Shown here piece by piece: positions 10,889 to 22,161 of a DNA stretch of 60,000 nucleotides (within the stretch, counting starts at the first letter, position 1; every line of letters begins with the position of its first letter). This DNA comes from Nymphaea colorata (lineage: Eukaryota; Streptophyta; Magnoliopsida; Nymphaeales; Nymphaeaceae). The position numbers and the translations under genes are program-made. The stretch covers positions 21,980,742 through 22,040,741 of the forward strand of contig NC_045141.1 in the NCBI RefSeq assembly GCF_008831285.2. The letters run 5' to 3'. The notes under the pieces are model-generated. The model was not told where the DNA came from, ran no database searches, and worked only from the letters and a program-made list of their open reading frames with translations.

Positions 10889-12141
10889 AGAAAGTTAGAA
10901 ACGTGATGTATATGAATCCAACATGTAACTAAATATATTCAAAACCTATACGTAACTAACAAATGTAACCTAAGAAAGCGATAAAAAATCAATAAAGTTA
11001 TTCTAGTACTTGGAAGTTCAAAACTTCAAATAATCAAATATATCCAGCAGTTGCAGGCTTCATATACGATGAAGAAATTTTTTTTAAATCAGACCCAAAG
11101 AACGTCACACAAGTCAGACTTCAACAACTTGACAACAAAAGGAATTGAGGCATCAACAAAATCAAAACTAATAGACAACTCCATATATGATCTGAATGTT
11201 TCCCAAAAAAAAAATCAGATTTAAACACTTCACCTGTCAAGCGCATGTGATCTTTTACAAAACACATGATCAGATCCATAACTGAACTCCTTTCCATGCC
11301 CAAATCTGACACACGTCTGATTTCTTTTCCACAAGGACACATCCGAGTTTCCAACAGCAACTAGCACAGCATCAGATCTGTGCCCCTGTGACCATCTACA
11401 CAAAAAATCACAAGTTTTAGATTTACCTGGGCAAACAAGAGAAAGGGGCATTTGTGCCTTGTTGTTGCAACCGATCACATCTCCTAGGTTGTCAGTATTT
11501 TTGGTGATGAAAACATCTAAGAAGGAGACCACGACAGTGGAGAAAACACCCACAATTGAGATATGTCAGATCGCATCTAGAGATGGTGCCAGATGGCCCT
11601 AGATTCAAGCCTCCTCTAGTTTATTTAACGTGGAAGAACGCATGTAAATTATAAACACAAAAAGGATAGAAGAGAGCCTTAGGAGAGCGTGGTTTTCAGC
11701 AACAAATTAACTACAACCCATATCGTCCATGGAAAATTCCCCAGCATAATAACATAATAATAGAAGAATATGAAAGTAACATCAGATCATTGTTATAAAA
11801 TAGATGAGAAATACACGACGAACAAAGGAAATCGAATGAAAATCAGCCAAGCGAATCAGCGATTCATGGGTTCACAGAAGGAACTTAACGGGTCACAAAA
11901 ACCTCCATTGCAACTTTAGACAATTGGGCAAAACGATGCATCCGCAAGAAAATTTGTATTCCAAAGAGACAAAACAAAAACGTTCAAGGTTGAGAGCGAT
12001 GAAGAAGGACCAAGAAAAGAAAATGCTAAAGAACACGAATAAGATGGAAACATGAGAGAGAACAAGAGAAGTGCTTATTAAACGTGCAGTGGTTTAGGTA
12101 TGAAGGAAAGAAAACAGAAACGAGCAATACCTAAAACTCAC

Positions 12142-12367
12142 CGTCCGATGGCTGCCAGGTAGGCGAGCAGGCTGCGAAGGGATTCATGTGATGCGATAGA
12201 AGGTTCAAAGCTGCCGATCAGACGATCTTCAGAGGCCTCCGTCTGATGCTAGATATCCGACATTGGGTTCCTCGTATTCGCAAACCCAGGGAACCCACCC
12301 AAGGGGTCGTCGATGCCGGAAATGTTCGTCGCATTCCACCGGCTCTCCGCCTGAACCTTAGGGTACC
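12142..12367 (-). ncRNA. Possible first exon of a minus-strand transcript
   Basis: A TATAAAAG box on the minus strand (12394-12401) places a transcription start near 12367. From there to 12142 the sequence is GC-richer than its surroundings and ends in a near-perfect donor, ACG|GTGAGT. The first ATG in the predicted transcript opens a frame of only 36 codons, so I read this as an untranslated leader or a non-coding RNA exon. An ATG at 12383 opens a 44-codon frame (MGEDAGYPK...) but would lie upstream of the predicted start. Downstream lie only duplicated and transposon-derived sequences, so no protein product can be assigned. Confidence 0.35.
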
Positions 12368-12393
12368 CTGCATCCTCTCCCATTACTCTGTTT

Positions 12394-12401
12394 CTTTTAT
12401 A
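12394..12401 (-). promoter_or_regulatory. TATA box of the orphan minus-strand transcript
   Basis: TATAAAAG on the minus strand, about 27 bases upstream of the first-exon region. The sequence behind it (12480-12560) is purine-rich on the plus strand (GAGAGA tracts) and GC-rich, as is common in plant core promoters. Confidence 0.4.
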
Positions 12402-14384
12402 CGATTGCCATCAAGGCAAGAGTGACTGAAACCACAAGGCCCATGCACGAGGACGATCCCTTCGGAAGGAAGGCAATGCCGATAGAGAAAGAGAGGGAGA
12501 AAAGGAGGGAGAGGGGGATGGAGTCTTGGAGAGAGAGCGCGCGCCAGTCGAGTGCACAGCGCGAACTCTCCTTGTTGTTTTACCCGCGAAGCATTCAAAA
12601 CCGTCATTTGAAGTCGGCGGAAAAATGGAAAGCGTCCAAAAACGGAAACTCACCAAGAAGGCGCGAGGACCTTTCCCGCAAACCGGTAACATCCAAACGT
12701 GTGGCCGTTCGTCATGATTATTTTTTAAATATAAAAATGGAAGCCAAAATAACTCGCTTTCCATCAAAACAAACTACGTTGTGGGATGGCAAAAACCGAT
12801 TAAAAAATAATACTTAAAATTTGAATTTGATTATTTACTCTTTCGAATTGTCCCTTCAGTGAATCCGCTTATTCAAAGTCAGCTAAGTTAGTTGTGCATT
12901 AGTAAAAAAAAAATGTTACTATTATGATCTGAGATATGTCATGCTCTTGTTATGTCTGTCCAATGTGTTCATGTAAAATGCAATATGCAAGGGTTTTATG
13001 AGCATAAGTTCATTCATTAATCAATAAATAATTAATTATTTATGACCTTTGTTGTTAAGAAGCTAAGGTGAATGCACCTTGAAGCGAGAAAGGAATGAGG
13101 CTTTAGTTCTTTTTTTTTTGAGTGATAAAATGAAATACTCCTCTATGAACTAAACCCCAACGTGAACTCATATACATATACACAGTTCTCATTAATAAAT
13201 TAAGAGAAAACGACTTTGATTGTATGTGGTCTTCTTGATTGAATAAGCATTGAAGTTTCGTAATTTATGGGGACAAAAATGCATCAATCGGTTCTTCGCA
13301 GGTCTTCGCATGGCATCGACACGTTAATTTTGTAACAGAATTTCTTGTCCATACATGTATATTAATTTGGTCCTCTCTCTCTCTCTTTCTCTCTAATATA
13401 TATTATGCCTAATAGTTTTAAGCTATTGAGCTAATAGGCATGATTTTTAATATTTGTAAAAACAATTATGAACTATTGTCTTCCTCTTCTTTACCTTACT
13501 TACCACAATCAGAATAATGACTCCATCCCCCCTCTCCCTCCTTTTCTCCCTCTCTTTCTCTATCAGCATTAGTAGCTTGATAGTCACAGTTTTTTAATTT
13601 TGTAGTAGTTGGTTTTTGTCGTTAAAAATGTATTCTCTTGCTACTGAAGTTTAAAACTTTAAAGACTTCTTAAAAATAGTTTTGGATGGGGCTGTTAAGA
13701 CCATGTCTCAAAAAGTAGGGTAAATTCATGAAACACTTTCACAAGCATTCCATGAATTGACTCTCTTTTTAGAGCATATTCATGAAACAATAGCAATATG
13801 TTACTATTGTCAAAACAACCCTAAATATGAAATTTTAAAAACTGCTAAAAGTCAGTAGTAACAAAAAACGTGTTTTCTTGGAAAAAAAGGTGAAAAAAAC
13901 ATGATAAATTAACTAGCCATTTAAAACAAGAAAACACGTTTTTGTGAAAGAACGTTAAAAACGAAAAAAAACACATTTTTAAAGTATTTTTTCAGTTTTT
14001 TATTTTTTTCAGTTTTTTAATGTCAAACATTTTTTTATTTTTTATTTTTTATTTGTTGCAAATCCAAATACCTTTTGATGTTTGTGTTATTAATTTCTCA
14101 ATTTTTTTGTTTTTTTCAAACTCGTCATGTTATACCCAAGAAAAACCCCACTGTTTAAAACTTCGAAACATTATTTGTGATTATTGTTTAAAGTAAATTT
14201 GCAGCTTGTGTTGCTTGTTCATATAAACTTGTATGTGCATGCACTTGCGCACATACATTCAGATAAACATGTGTAAACGTTAAATTTGGTTGGTGGAAAA
14301 GGTTGATGTTGAGTAGAGGATGCAACACAAATAACCCCCCAAAAAATAAAATCCATTATAACTCCTTTTTCATGCATTTGGTCA

Positions 14385-14431
<47 letters not shown>

Positions 14432-15324
14432 GGGGTGTCACATGGCATCTTTTCAACCACGATACACATGGCATCTTTTCGACCTTATCGTGGTTGGGAA
14501 TATTAACGACAATGGTAGGGTACTTATACCAAGATTCTAAATGAAAGTACATGAGCTTGCGATCATGAAATAAAAACCCTTAACTTGCTTCCATAGTGAA
14601 GGCTCAAAAATTGTATTGGTGCATGGTCAATAGCGGAGCCACATAATTAAGCCGAGCAGCCTGTAGCCCCCCCTTGCTAAAACATTTTGTATATATACAT
14701 AAAATATATCATTTTTTTGTGGCGGACACTAATATTTCAAACAGCAACTGTTATGGGACAATCAACTGGTTTTAAGGACAAAAGATGGTTTTAGTTTTGT
14801 CCCTTGTGTCATTCAAACGCTTCCCGGAATTTTTTCTGTTTTGCTACTCATAGGAGCATCCCAAAATGAGGCATCAATTCACAAGTTACCTTTCCTGAAA
14901 TCCGACCAGTTGTCACTAACTAGTTCAAATGAACACAGGAAAGTGAAAAAAAGGGAGATCGAAATCGTTGTAGTTATTCTCTAACATCAAACAATACATG
15001 TATGCGTATACCAAATATAGTATTATTCGTTAATTTTTCACCACTACAAACTCTATACCTAACACCTCCAGCAATATTTACATATCTAATAAGCTTACAG
15101 ATACTGATACACTTATCATTTTCCTCTACCTCATACCTCTCTTAGTTTACGTATCTGCCCTTATTATTTTATCTTAATTTATACTTTTTCCCTATTTCCT
15201 TGTGGGGATCTGTGAGTGAGACAGCGACGATGGACGTCCTGCTTCAAACACGCTCTTACATATGCTAGTGGGATGAACAATGTGTGCGCATCTTGAGTGT
15301 AGCCAGTTTATTTTCTTCTCCTCG
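12402..15324. other. Intergenic stretch without a supported gene
   Basis: The first 400 bases are GC-rich promoter-like sequence with several overlapping open frames on both strands that do not resemble proteins. The rest is AT-rich with poly-A/T runs, a CT tract near 13375-13393 and a long (TA)n tract at about 14385-14431. I see no coding exon, tRNA or complete transposon. Confidence 0.6.
14385..14431. repeat. (TA)n microsatellite
   Basis: Nearly pure TA dinucleotide tract interrupted by one TG. It is likely to be length-polymorphic. Confidence 0.9.
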
Positions 15325-18300
15325 TCAAAAGAAAATGCTCCCCATCGGTGATCTGTGAGGAACCCCTTTCCTCCTCTTAGTCGTCCTGTAGCTGACAGTG
15401 GTTGGAGGCGGTGTGGGCGGTGAGAAGCTGGGTGTGCTCTTCCAACTGCTTCCCGTGTTTGTGCAAGACCCTTCCGAGTCCGAGACCGACTCGTTCTGCA
15501 ACTTAAGGAGACGACCCTTTGATGTTCCAGCTATCTGCGGCACAGCCATGAAGGAAAATATAAATAAAAATAGGAACTGGTAAAAAAAATAAAAATGAAT
15601 TCATTTATACATATATAGTAAATAAATTGAAAAGCACAATGCAAAATGAATATTCAAATGTAGATATCAAAGGTAATTAATATAGATATTTTTTATGTGA
15701 TTTGGCAGACTATATAATTTTATCCATCTTCAAAAACAGAAGAAAATAAGCCACTTGCACATTGACAGGGACTGGGTACTAACCCCCATAATATTTGAGG
15801 CTTGTGTTGGCACAAACCGGCCTATATTAATTAGGCCATGTTGACTCCTATATTGAATAGGATGACACTTGTTAATGTGGTGATACGTGGGCAGCCGCAC
15901 AGGCGGCTGCTGTGCCTCTTTGAATCATCTAAACAACCAAAGCCCTCAAGTTGGGGGACTTGTGTCTCCTCCAGTATGGAACACACGAAGCAGCCATTCC
16001 CTAAAAGCAGAATGGAGAAAAGTGAAATGGAGCCAATTATAAGCCCAGTCAAAACCTAATTCTAACCATGTCCTTTTCCTTCCTCAAATCAGGGTTCCCT
16101 TCCCCTCACTCCAATAATTGAGTTCCAAGCCTGCCGCAGTCAAGGTCGCCCCTTTGAAAGTTCCTTACCAACCGTGAAGCTCATGTCCTTCTCTTTCACT
16201 TTAAACTTCACGAGAACCTTGATTTTGAAAAATGGGAAATTATTATTCTTTCAATGTAAAGTCTGTTTTGGTATTTTAAATTCCAACATAGTGTAATTTA
16301 GATACGAAGTTAACGTTATTTACAGGACATTTTCCCTCTGATATGCAATTGTTTTTTTGTTATTAAAAATATGCTAGGAATTAGTGGACTGACTTCGAGT
16401 CTTCGGAAGGGATCAATCTACAATACGATGTCAAGATCATGCGGTCCTTGTAAAGATGTGAAAAGAAAAAGAAAGAATTGTCTTGTGGAAAATGGAAACG
16501 CAACTCGTGACTTTTGGGCCTAAGTGGGCATGGGACATGGAAGATAATGCATATAGTAAACTAATGCTTGGGGAGCAAGCAAATTTCACAGGTCCACACA
16601 CTAAAATGACTCATTCGCGCATGGATATAATTTCCATCACGCTTCACCTGTCCCACTAACGACACATTTCTTCTAAAATGACGATGGCCTTCTCACACCC
16701 ACTTCATCTTCTTTGTTCTAGAAAAAGTACTTGTTTAATAGTTTCCCAATCTTAATAGAGAAATTCATTTTCCCCAATACACACTCATATATATACGAAT
16801 AAGTTTAAAAGATGGCGGTACCATACCTTGCATCCGAGGGAGCAAAACCGGAAGTTATCAAGAAGGCCCCTCTCGCAAACCTCGCAGGTGTTGGTAACGC
16901 CCTTACCGGGCCTCGGCTGGGGTCGTTCGTTCAGGAAGACTACTCGGGCGCTGTTTATGACGTACGTCTGGACCCCGGATATGTCCAAAAACTTTTGGAT
17001 CTCCGAGACCCGAATCACGTCGTGGTAGGATGACCTCCTTATCTGCCAAAGAAGAGGGTGAGTGAAATGCGATGGCCTGCAGGGGCAGATGAGAGCGGTG
17101 AAATGTGAGCCGTCGGATTTTGAGTTGTTTCGTTCTTTACCTGAATCGCACGGTGGTCCTTGTGGTGGTGGGCGAGGCAGAGGGAGCAGAGCGCACCGTT
17201 CATACAGTCGAGGCAGTACATGTTGCACTCGCTCTTGTGGGAGTCGGCGTGCCGCTTGCATTGCACGAAGAAGGGCGCCCTCAGCATCGGCTTCAGCCAT
17301 TGAGGCCACCGCGCCTCGTCGTCCGGACCGCCCGCCCCCTGAGTCCGAACCATTTTTCAAAATAAATAAATAAAGCATAAAAAGACATTGCCTAGTTAAG
17401 CAAGCAAGTTTTCATATCATGAACACTTGCAGATTATCTACATCCCCATTTAAAGCCAAGATCAGAAGTGTCTAAGAAGCATGAGTAGGGGCAAAATTGG
17501 AAAAATTTTATGGGAAAACTGGTCGTTCTTATTGAAAACATGAAGCACTATTTATGTAGATTTGTTAATAAAAGTTGTTGAAAAATGGGCTTTATCTTGG
17601 TGTCTCCGTTTAGCAAAGTTAACCAAAATGTAGCTTGAACTAAAACCACTTAGAAATTTTATAACCTGGTCATTGAAAGCAACGCCAAAGGGGGGGCTAT
17701 TTTGTAATATAGGGACGTAGGTTGGGTGATTGCGTGAGCAAAGACGTCAGTGGACAGACCGCGTCGTCCGTGTCGAAAACAAAGAGGGAAGGGCGAGAGG
17801 GTGCATTCATAGACATTAGAAAGCGATTGTTTCCCAATTGACAAGACGCTAATTTGCGAAAACGCCCTCTTCTTGCCGTCGCATTGAAGTTGCCCGACGT
17901 CCGTTGCCGGAAAATTTTCTCAGCCAGGGAAAAATTCACAGTAGACCAACCTTTCTGTGACTTTTATTTAGGAAAAAAAAAAATAGGATGAATACTTGAA
18001 TACGAGTAAATCGATTCAGAAATGCATGATTTCCTTGAAATTATGTCGCCTACAAGAAATTTCTCACGCCAAACCGAGCTTGTCTTCACAGCACATTTGC
18101 ATCTACTTTTGAGAAGGGAAATTATGACATTTCACTTCATAATTGGAAAACGCCGTCACCGGACATTTCCCACGAACACTAATCTAGCCACCTCCGGTGA
18201 ACACAGATGATGAAGAGGTGAAGGGACATAGATTGATGATTTTGCCTATAAACATTTCCAAAAAATTACCGCAGCTGCTGCGTCTTCCACCACCGTGATG

Positions 18301-18990
18301 GGTGCTCTCGGTATTTAACAAAGTTGCAGAACAGCCCGCGCCGCCGGTTACCGGCGGCCGCCCGAGAGGGAGGGGCAATTATGTCTTAAATTACCATAAG
18401 AAAAGGTTCATGACCAAATGCTCCTGTTTCGGTACCTAGAAAGCCGCAGAACGGCCTCAGCCTGCACCGCCGGATACCGGCGTCCACCGGGAAGGGGACT
18501 TTTCAATCTTCTTCCCCGGAAAAAGGAGTTTACTGTCAATTAGAAAAACGCTTTCAGGCCCGAAAAAGCCAAGGAGGTTTGGGGGCGTCGCTGATCACCA
18601 GCATTGATGACAGAAACACCCCCAAGGACTTCCCGAATTCCACGACTCGTTCGTCCTCCGTCCGAAGAACATCCTCCAGACAAAAAGGCAAAAGCTCTTA
18701 ACAGCCAGCGACGTGCCCGGAAGAGAAGACACAATTGTCATGTCATCGGAAGATGAGAGCGTTTCCCAACCACTTGGAAACGTCCCCGGTTTCCGGGAGT
18801 CCCCCGGTGGACACCAATGGAGCAAGCTAGCCACATAATGACGAAAACAGCCCAAAAGGAGACCCAGATTTCCGAAACAGAACAAGAATAAACTCAATTC
18901 TCGTTGGGAGGAGTGAAAACAACTCACCATGATTCTTCTGCTCTTTGGTTTGAGTTCCCTGACCGTCGTCGTCTCCTGATCAAGCGCCAT
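15325..18990 (-). CDS. PLATZ zinc-binding transcription factor, 4 coding exons, 228 aa
   Basis: Coding exons on the minus strand: 18928-18990 (MALDQE... to ...KSRRIM), 17141-17338 ([11 protein letters not shown]... to ...DHRAIQ), 16827-17042 ([12 protein letters not shown]... to ...CSLGCK) and 15325-15534 (IAGTSKG... to ...[11 protein letters not shown]). All three introns are GT-AG and phase 0. The first zinc motif is in exon 2: C-x2-H-x11-C-x2-C-x5-C-x2-C followed by the HHHKDH cluster. The second is CEVC-x10-CSLGC in exon 3. [20 protein letters not shown] and the C-terminal KRRKG-PHRSP are family hallmarks. Length is normal for the family. PLATZ proteins bind A/T-rich DNA in a zinc-dependent way in the nucleus, mostly repressing transcription, and some members act on RNA polymerase III. 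The ATG at 17353 was rejected as start because a TCAG acceptor at 17339-17342 joins RRIM to GAGGPDDE, as in other family members. Confidence 0.95.
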
Positions 18991-19086
18991 CTTTGATTGG
19001 AAGAACTCCACAGCACAGAACAGAGAGAGGAAGAGAGAGAGAGAAAGAGAGAGAAGTTTGAAAAGAGAGAGTGCGTTCTAGACTCG

Positions 19087-19093
19087 ATTTATA
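19087..19093 (-). promoter_or_regulatory. TATA box of the PLATZ gene
   Basis: TATAAAT on the minus strand, 97 bases upstream of the start codon at 18990, predicts transcription starting near 19060 and a leader of about 70 bases. The leader and promoter are full of GA/CT tracts (19025-19060 and 19110-19135), which are typical of plant core promoters. This supports the start in exon 1 rather than the later ATG at 17353. Confidence 0.55.
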
Positions 19094-19099
19094 GAAGAG

Positions 19100-22000
19100 G
19101 AGGATTGTCTTTCTCTCTCTCTCTAGCTTAGAGAGAGAATGTGGGGTATGGGTTGAGCTCGTTCTTATCTGGAAGAGAGCTCTCTTCGCGGAGCCTATCT
19201 CTACACCGACCTCCGAACCTGAACCTGGCTTTCCTTTACCTGTGAGGCGAGGCAAATACCTTCACCTAATCATGTGATTAGTTTCCCGTGACGGTGACCG
19301 AACCCACTGATCAAACCTTCCCCTTCCTTCCTCTCCATCCCATTGGTTGAGCTACCCAACTACTCAAAGACGCGAGCCCATAGTGAGAGAAAGAACGACC
19401 TTATTGACCAACATGACCTCGCATGGGCCCCTTGCTTTCTTTATTGTAAGAGAGCGACAGGCAGAAATAAGGCGAGGTTGATTTCGTCATATACAGTGTA
19501 TCTCTCTCTAACATTACGTGCCCCTGCTGCGGGGTCAAGCATTCTAAAATAACGTGATTAAGAGGAATCTTTAGTTTACGATATAGAAATTTACGCGAAG
19601 ATGGCCAGATTATCCTTCATTCACGTGCTTTAGACACCTTGAGACTAACGCCCTACTAGTTTTTGCAAAAGTCTCTTCGTTCTCTCAAAGTGTTATTTTA
19701 TTTTATTTAGATGGCATGTACCTGGATTATGCTCAAACTATGTAAACTTGAACTAACAAATTTTTGGTCTTCTTGTGAGGCCAACCTCGTAAGTGGGTTA
19801 TCAAGTTTTTATTTTTTTACCTTCAAACTTACAAAATAAGTTGTTCTGGTATAGCTTAGTTGATCGAGTTCAAACAGTTAGATCAACCTCTTGCTCACCC
19901 AAAAAACACACATTGCTTTAACTATGATCTTAAACTTTAAACTAAACAAGAAACCGTGCATATAATCTGATCCAAATTTGGGTACCCACCCATAGCTTAG
20001 ATGCAGCGTCCCATAAAATTGGAACGATGGAGAAAATATAATCTTCGGCTGAAAAAACACGGTCACAGAGGTCAGGTTCGGTGTTGACTCAGCCGCCTTG
20101 AAAGCCGGTCAAAGTTGACCGCCGCCGTGACTCCCACGCTCGACTCTTCAGACGCGGCGTGCATCTCTACAGTACGCTGTGGGCCCACCGTCCCCCCTTT
20201 GATTTGGCGCTCTTCCCTTCCTCTTTTTGCCACGTTCGTATTGCGGGCCCCACATTCAAAAGTTGAACTGGGGCCCGCCCAGTCCCCCTTCTTCCACCTC
20301 ACTCCTCGAACGCGGACCCCACTTTTGTTGCGTTTTGAAGACGCGAGTGGGTCGGATTCGGGTCAACCGCATACCTACACTTCGGTTATCGGATCGGATA
20401 CGATACGTCCGATCGGATCGGACGGGTATCAGTTCGAAACACATTTAGGACAATCGATTTAGGTTAATTTGAACTAAATCTGGATCTAACTGCAGTTTTG
20501 GTTGGTTATTTGGATATGAGGACGTCGAGGGGGCTGGTTTAGTTTCAATTTTTAACCGAATTCTCTGCACTACTGCAGTAAGCAAAGCGTTCAGGAATCA
20601 ATAAGGAAAGCGTTTATTTCTATAGACTGGTACAACTTGGAGTTCTTGGATTTTTAAATAACTTCATTGGATCCTCGTGTAAGCTGATACATGAAATGGC
20701 TTCTGGTGGTCTCTGTATTGTTACAATGATGTGCCATTTGTTTATTGATATGGCAAAAGTATATACACTAAAGTATATGGTTTATAAGTTCTCTGAGTCT
20801 TAAATCGGACCTAATATCCACACATGAAATATTTATTTTACTTGCATTGGCATAAGTGTCCAGCCTACGAAATGGCGAACATCTGATCTTAAATCCATAT
20901 ATTTTAAACATTTTACATATTGAACAAAAAAATAAATAAATAAAAGTAATCAACAACCCGCATGCAAAATCCAATCTGCCCAGAACTCTAGTGAACCTCT
21001 TATAGTTAAGAGAGAAAGATGGAGAGAGAGTGGAAGCTTTTAGTCCTGATTCCAAGGAAGCACTGGTTTTGGAGGCGAGATGACGAGCAGTATTCATGGT
21101 TTCACCTAAGGTTCAGGTGAACACACGCAAGATTAATTTTCACAATTCTGAAATGGATGTTGTGACTGGAAGTCAGACATTTGAGATTCTTCTTCTACAA
21201 GAACTTGCTGATTTATCAATGTATGTTTGTTTCCATGTCAAATCTTTACTTTGTTGGTCCTTCGCTTTATTATGGACGTGTGTCACAAGTGGTTTAATAA
21301 CAGATTGTTATTATTAAAATATATAATGATTAATAATAAACAATTAAATTGTCATTATTCAAGTTTTTTAGGACCTGCGCCCATCGCATGCAATGTGCCC
21401 TCAGTTTTTGAAAGTATACTATGGAGATAATTTATCAAACAAAGCATATTGCCAACATAAAACGATAAAAATAAATCTGCAAAAGAACCACTTATTATTT
21501 TAGCACATAACAACTTAGGGGCCTTATGAACATGGCCATAGGGGACCTTGTGCTATTTGACACTAATAACAATTTGTTATTATCGAATGAATTTGAACAG
21601 GTTTTTGAAATCATATAATACAGTGTTTTATAACTTTACCTAAAATTTTAAAACACATTCATGAAACCGAAGCATAAGCATTGTTGATGCATACCATGTT
21701 ATTGATGTGAAACAACCCTAAGTGAAGTGAACCTATTTCAACCATGCCCTACTCTCATGGCAGAAAAATTATATATTCTTAGGAAGGGTACTTTTGTCCT
21801 TTTATATTTAAACTCCATAAGCTTTTTTTTTTTTTGAAAAGATTTTCCCATCAGAAGAGCATTTATTTGTTAATTTTTAAAAGTCGATCTATAATTTGAT
21901 ATTTTCTCCAAATGGTATGCACTTTCTTTTTTTGTAATATTTGTAAAAAAGGAAAAACATTTGAGTAGGGACTTTTATTTATTGAAAAATTATAAAAGTT

Positions 22001-22161
22001 TGTATGAGAAATGAACCACAAAAGAAACCCCGCGTTCCCAAAGTCCCCAGCCAAGCGCGCCCTCCGCTCTGTTCCAGTACAGTTTTTTTTTGCGGCAAAC
22101 CCCGCGCTTCAAAATCTCCGCTCCCTCTGTCTTTCTGCCGCTCTCTCTTCTCTGCTGAACG
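19100..22161. other. Intergenic region between divergent PLATZ and MINIYO genes
   Basis: This 3 kb interval holds the promoters of two divergent genes. 20100-20460 is GC-rich, with a dense cluster of GATCGGA-type motifs at about 20380-20430. The rest is AT-rich. No exon could be supported. Open frames in the GC-rich part occur on both strands and look like composition effects. The last 130 bases before 22162 are pyrimidine-rich (CTCTCTCTTCTCTGC) and look like the MINIYO leader. Confidence 0.6.

Noticed and set aside
12422-12817. 131-codon plus-strand frame and overlapping minus-strand frames
   Set aside because: They arise from GC- and GA-rich promoter-like sequence, with open frames in several phases and no protein-like motif.
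17039-17353. PLATZ start at MVRTQ (17353)
   Set aside because: An acceptor immediately before GAGGPDD and the upstream exon MALDQE...RRIM give the family-typical N-terminus and have a TATA box.
20115-20462. 115-codon plus-strand frame
   Set aside because: Lies in a GC-rich patch open on both strands; runs through the GATCGGA repeat cluster; no family resemblance.
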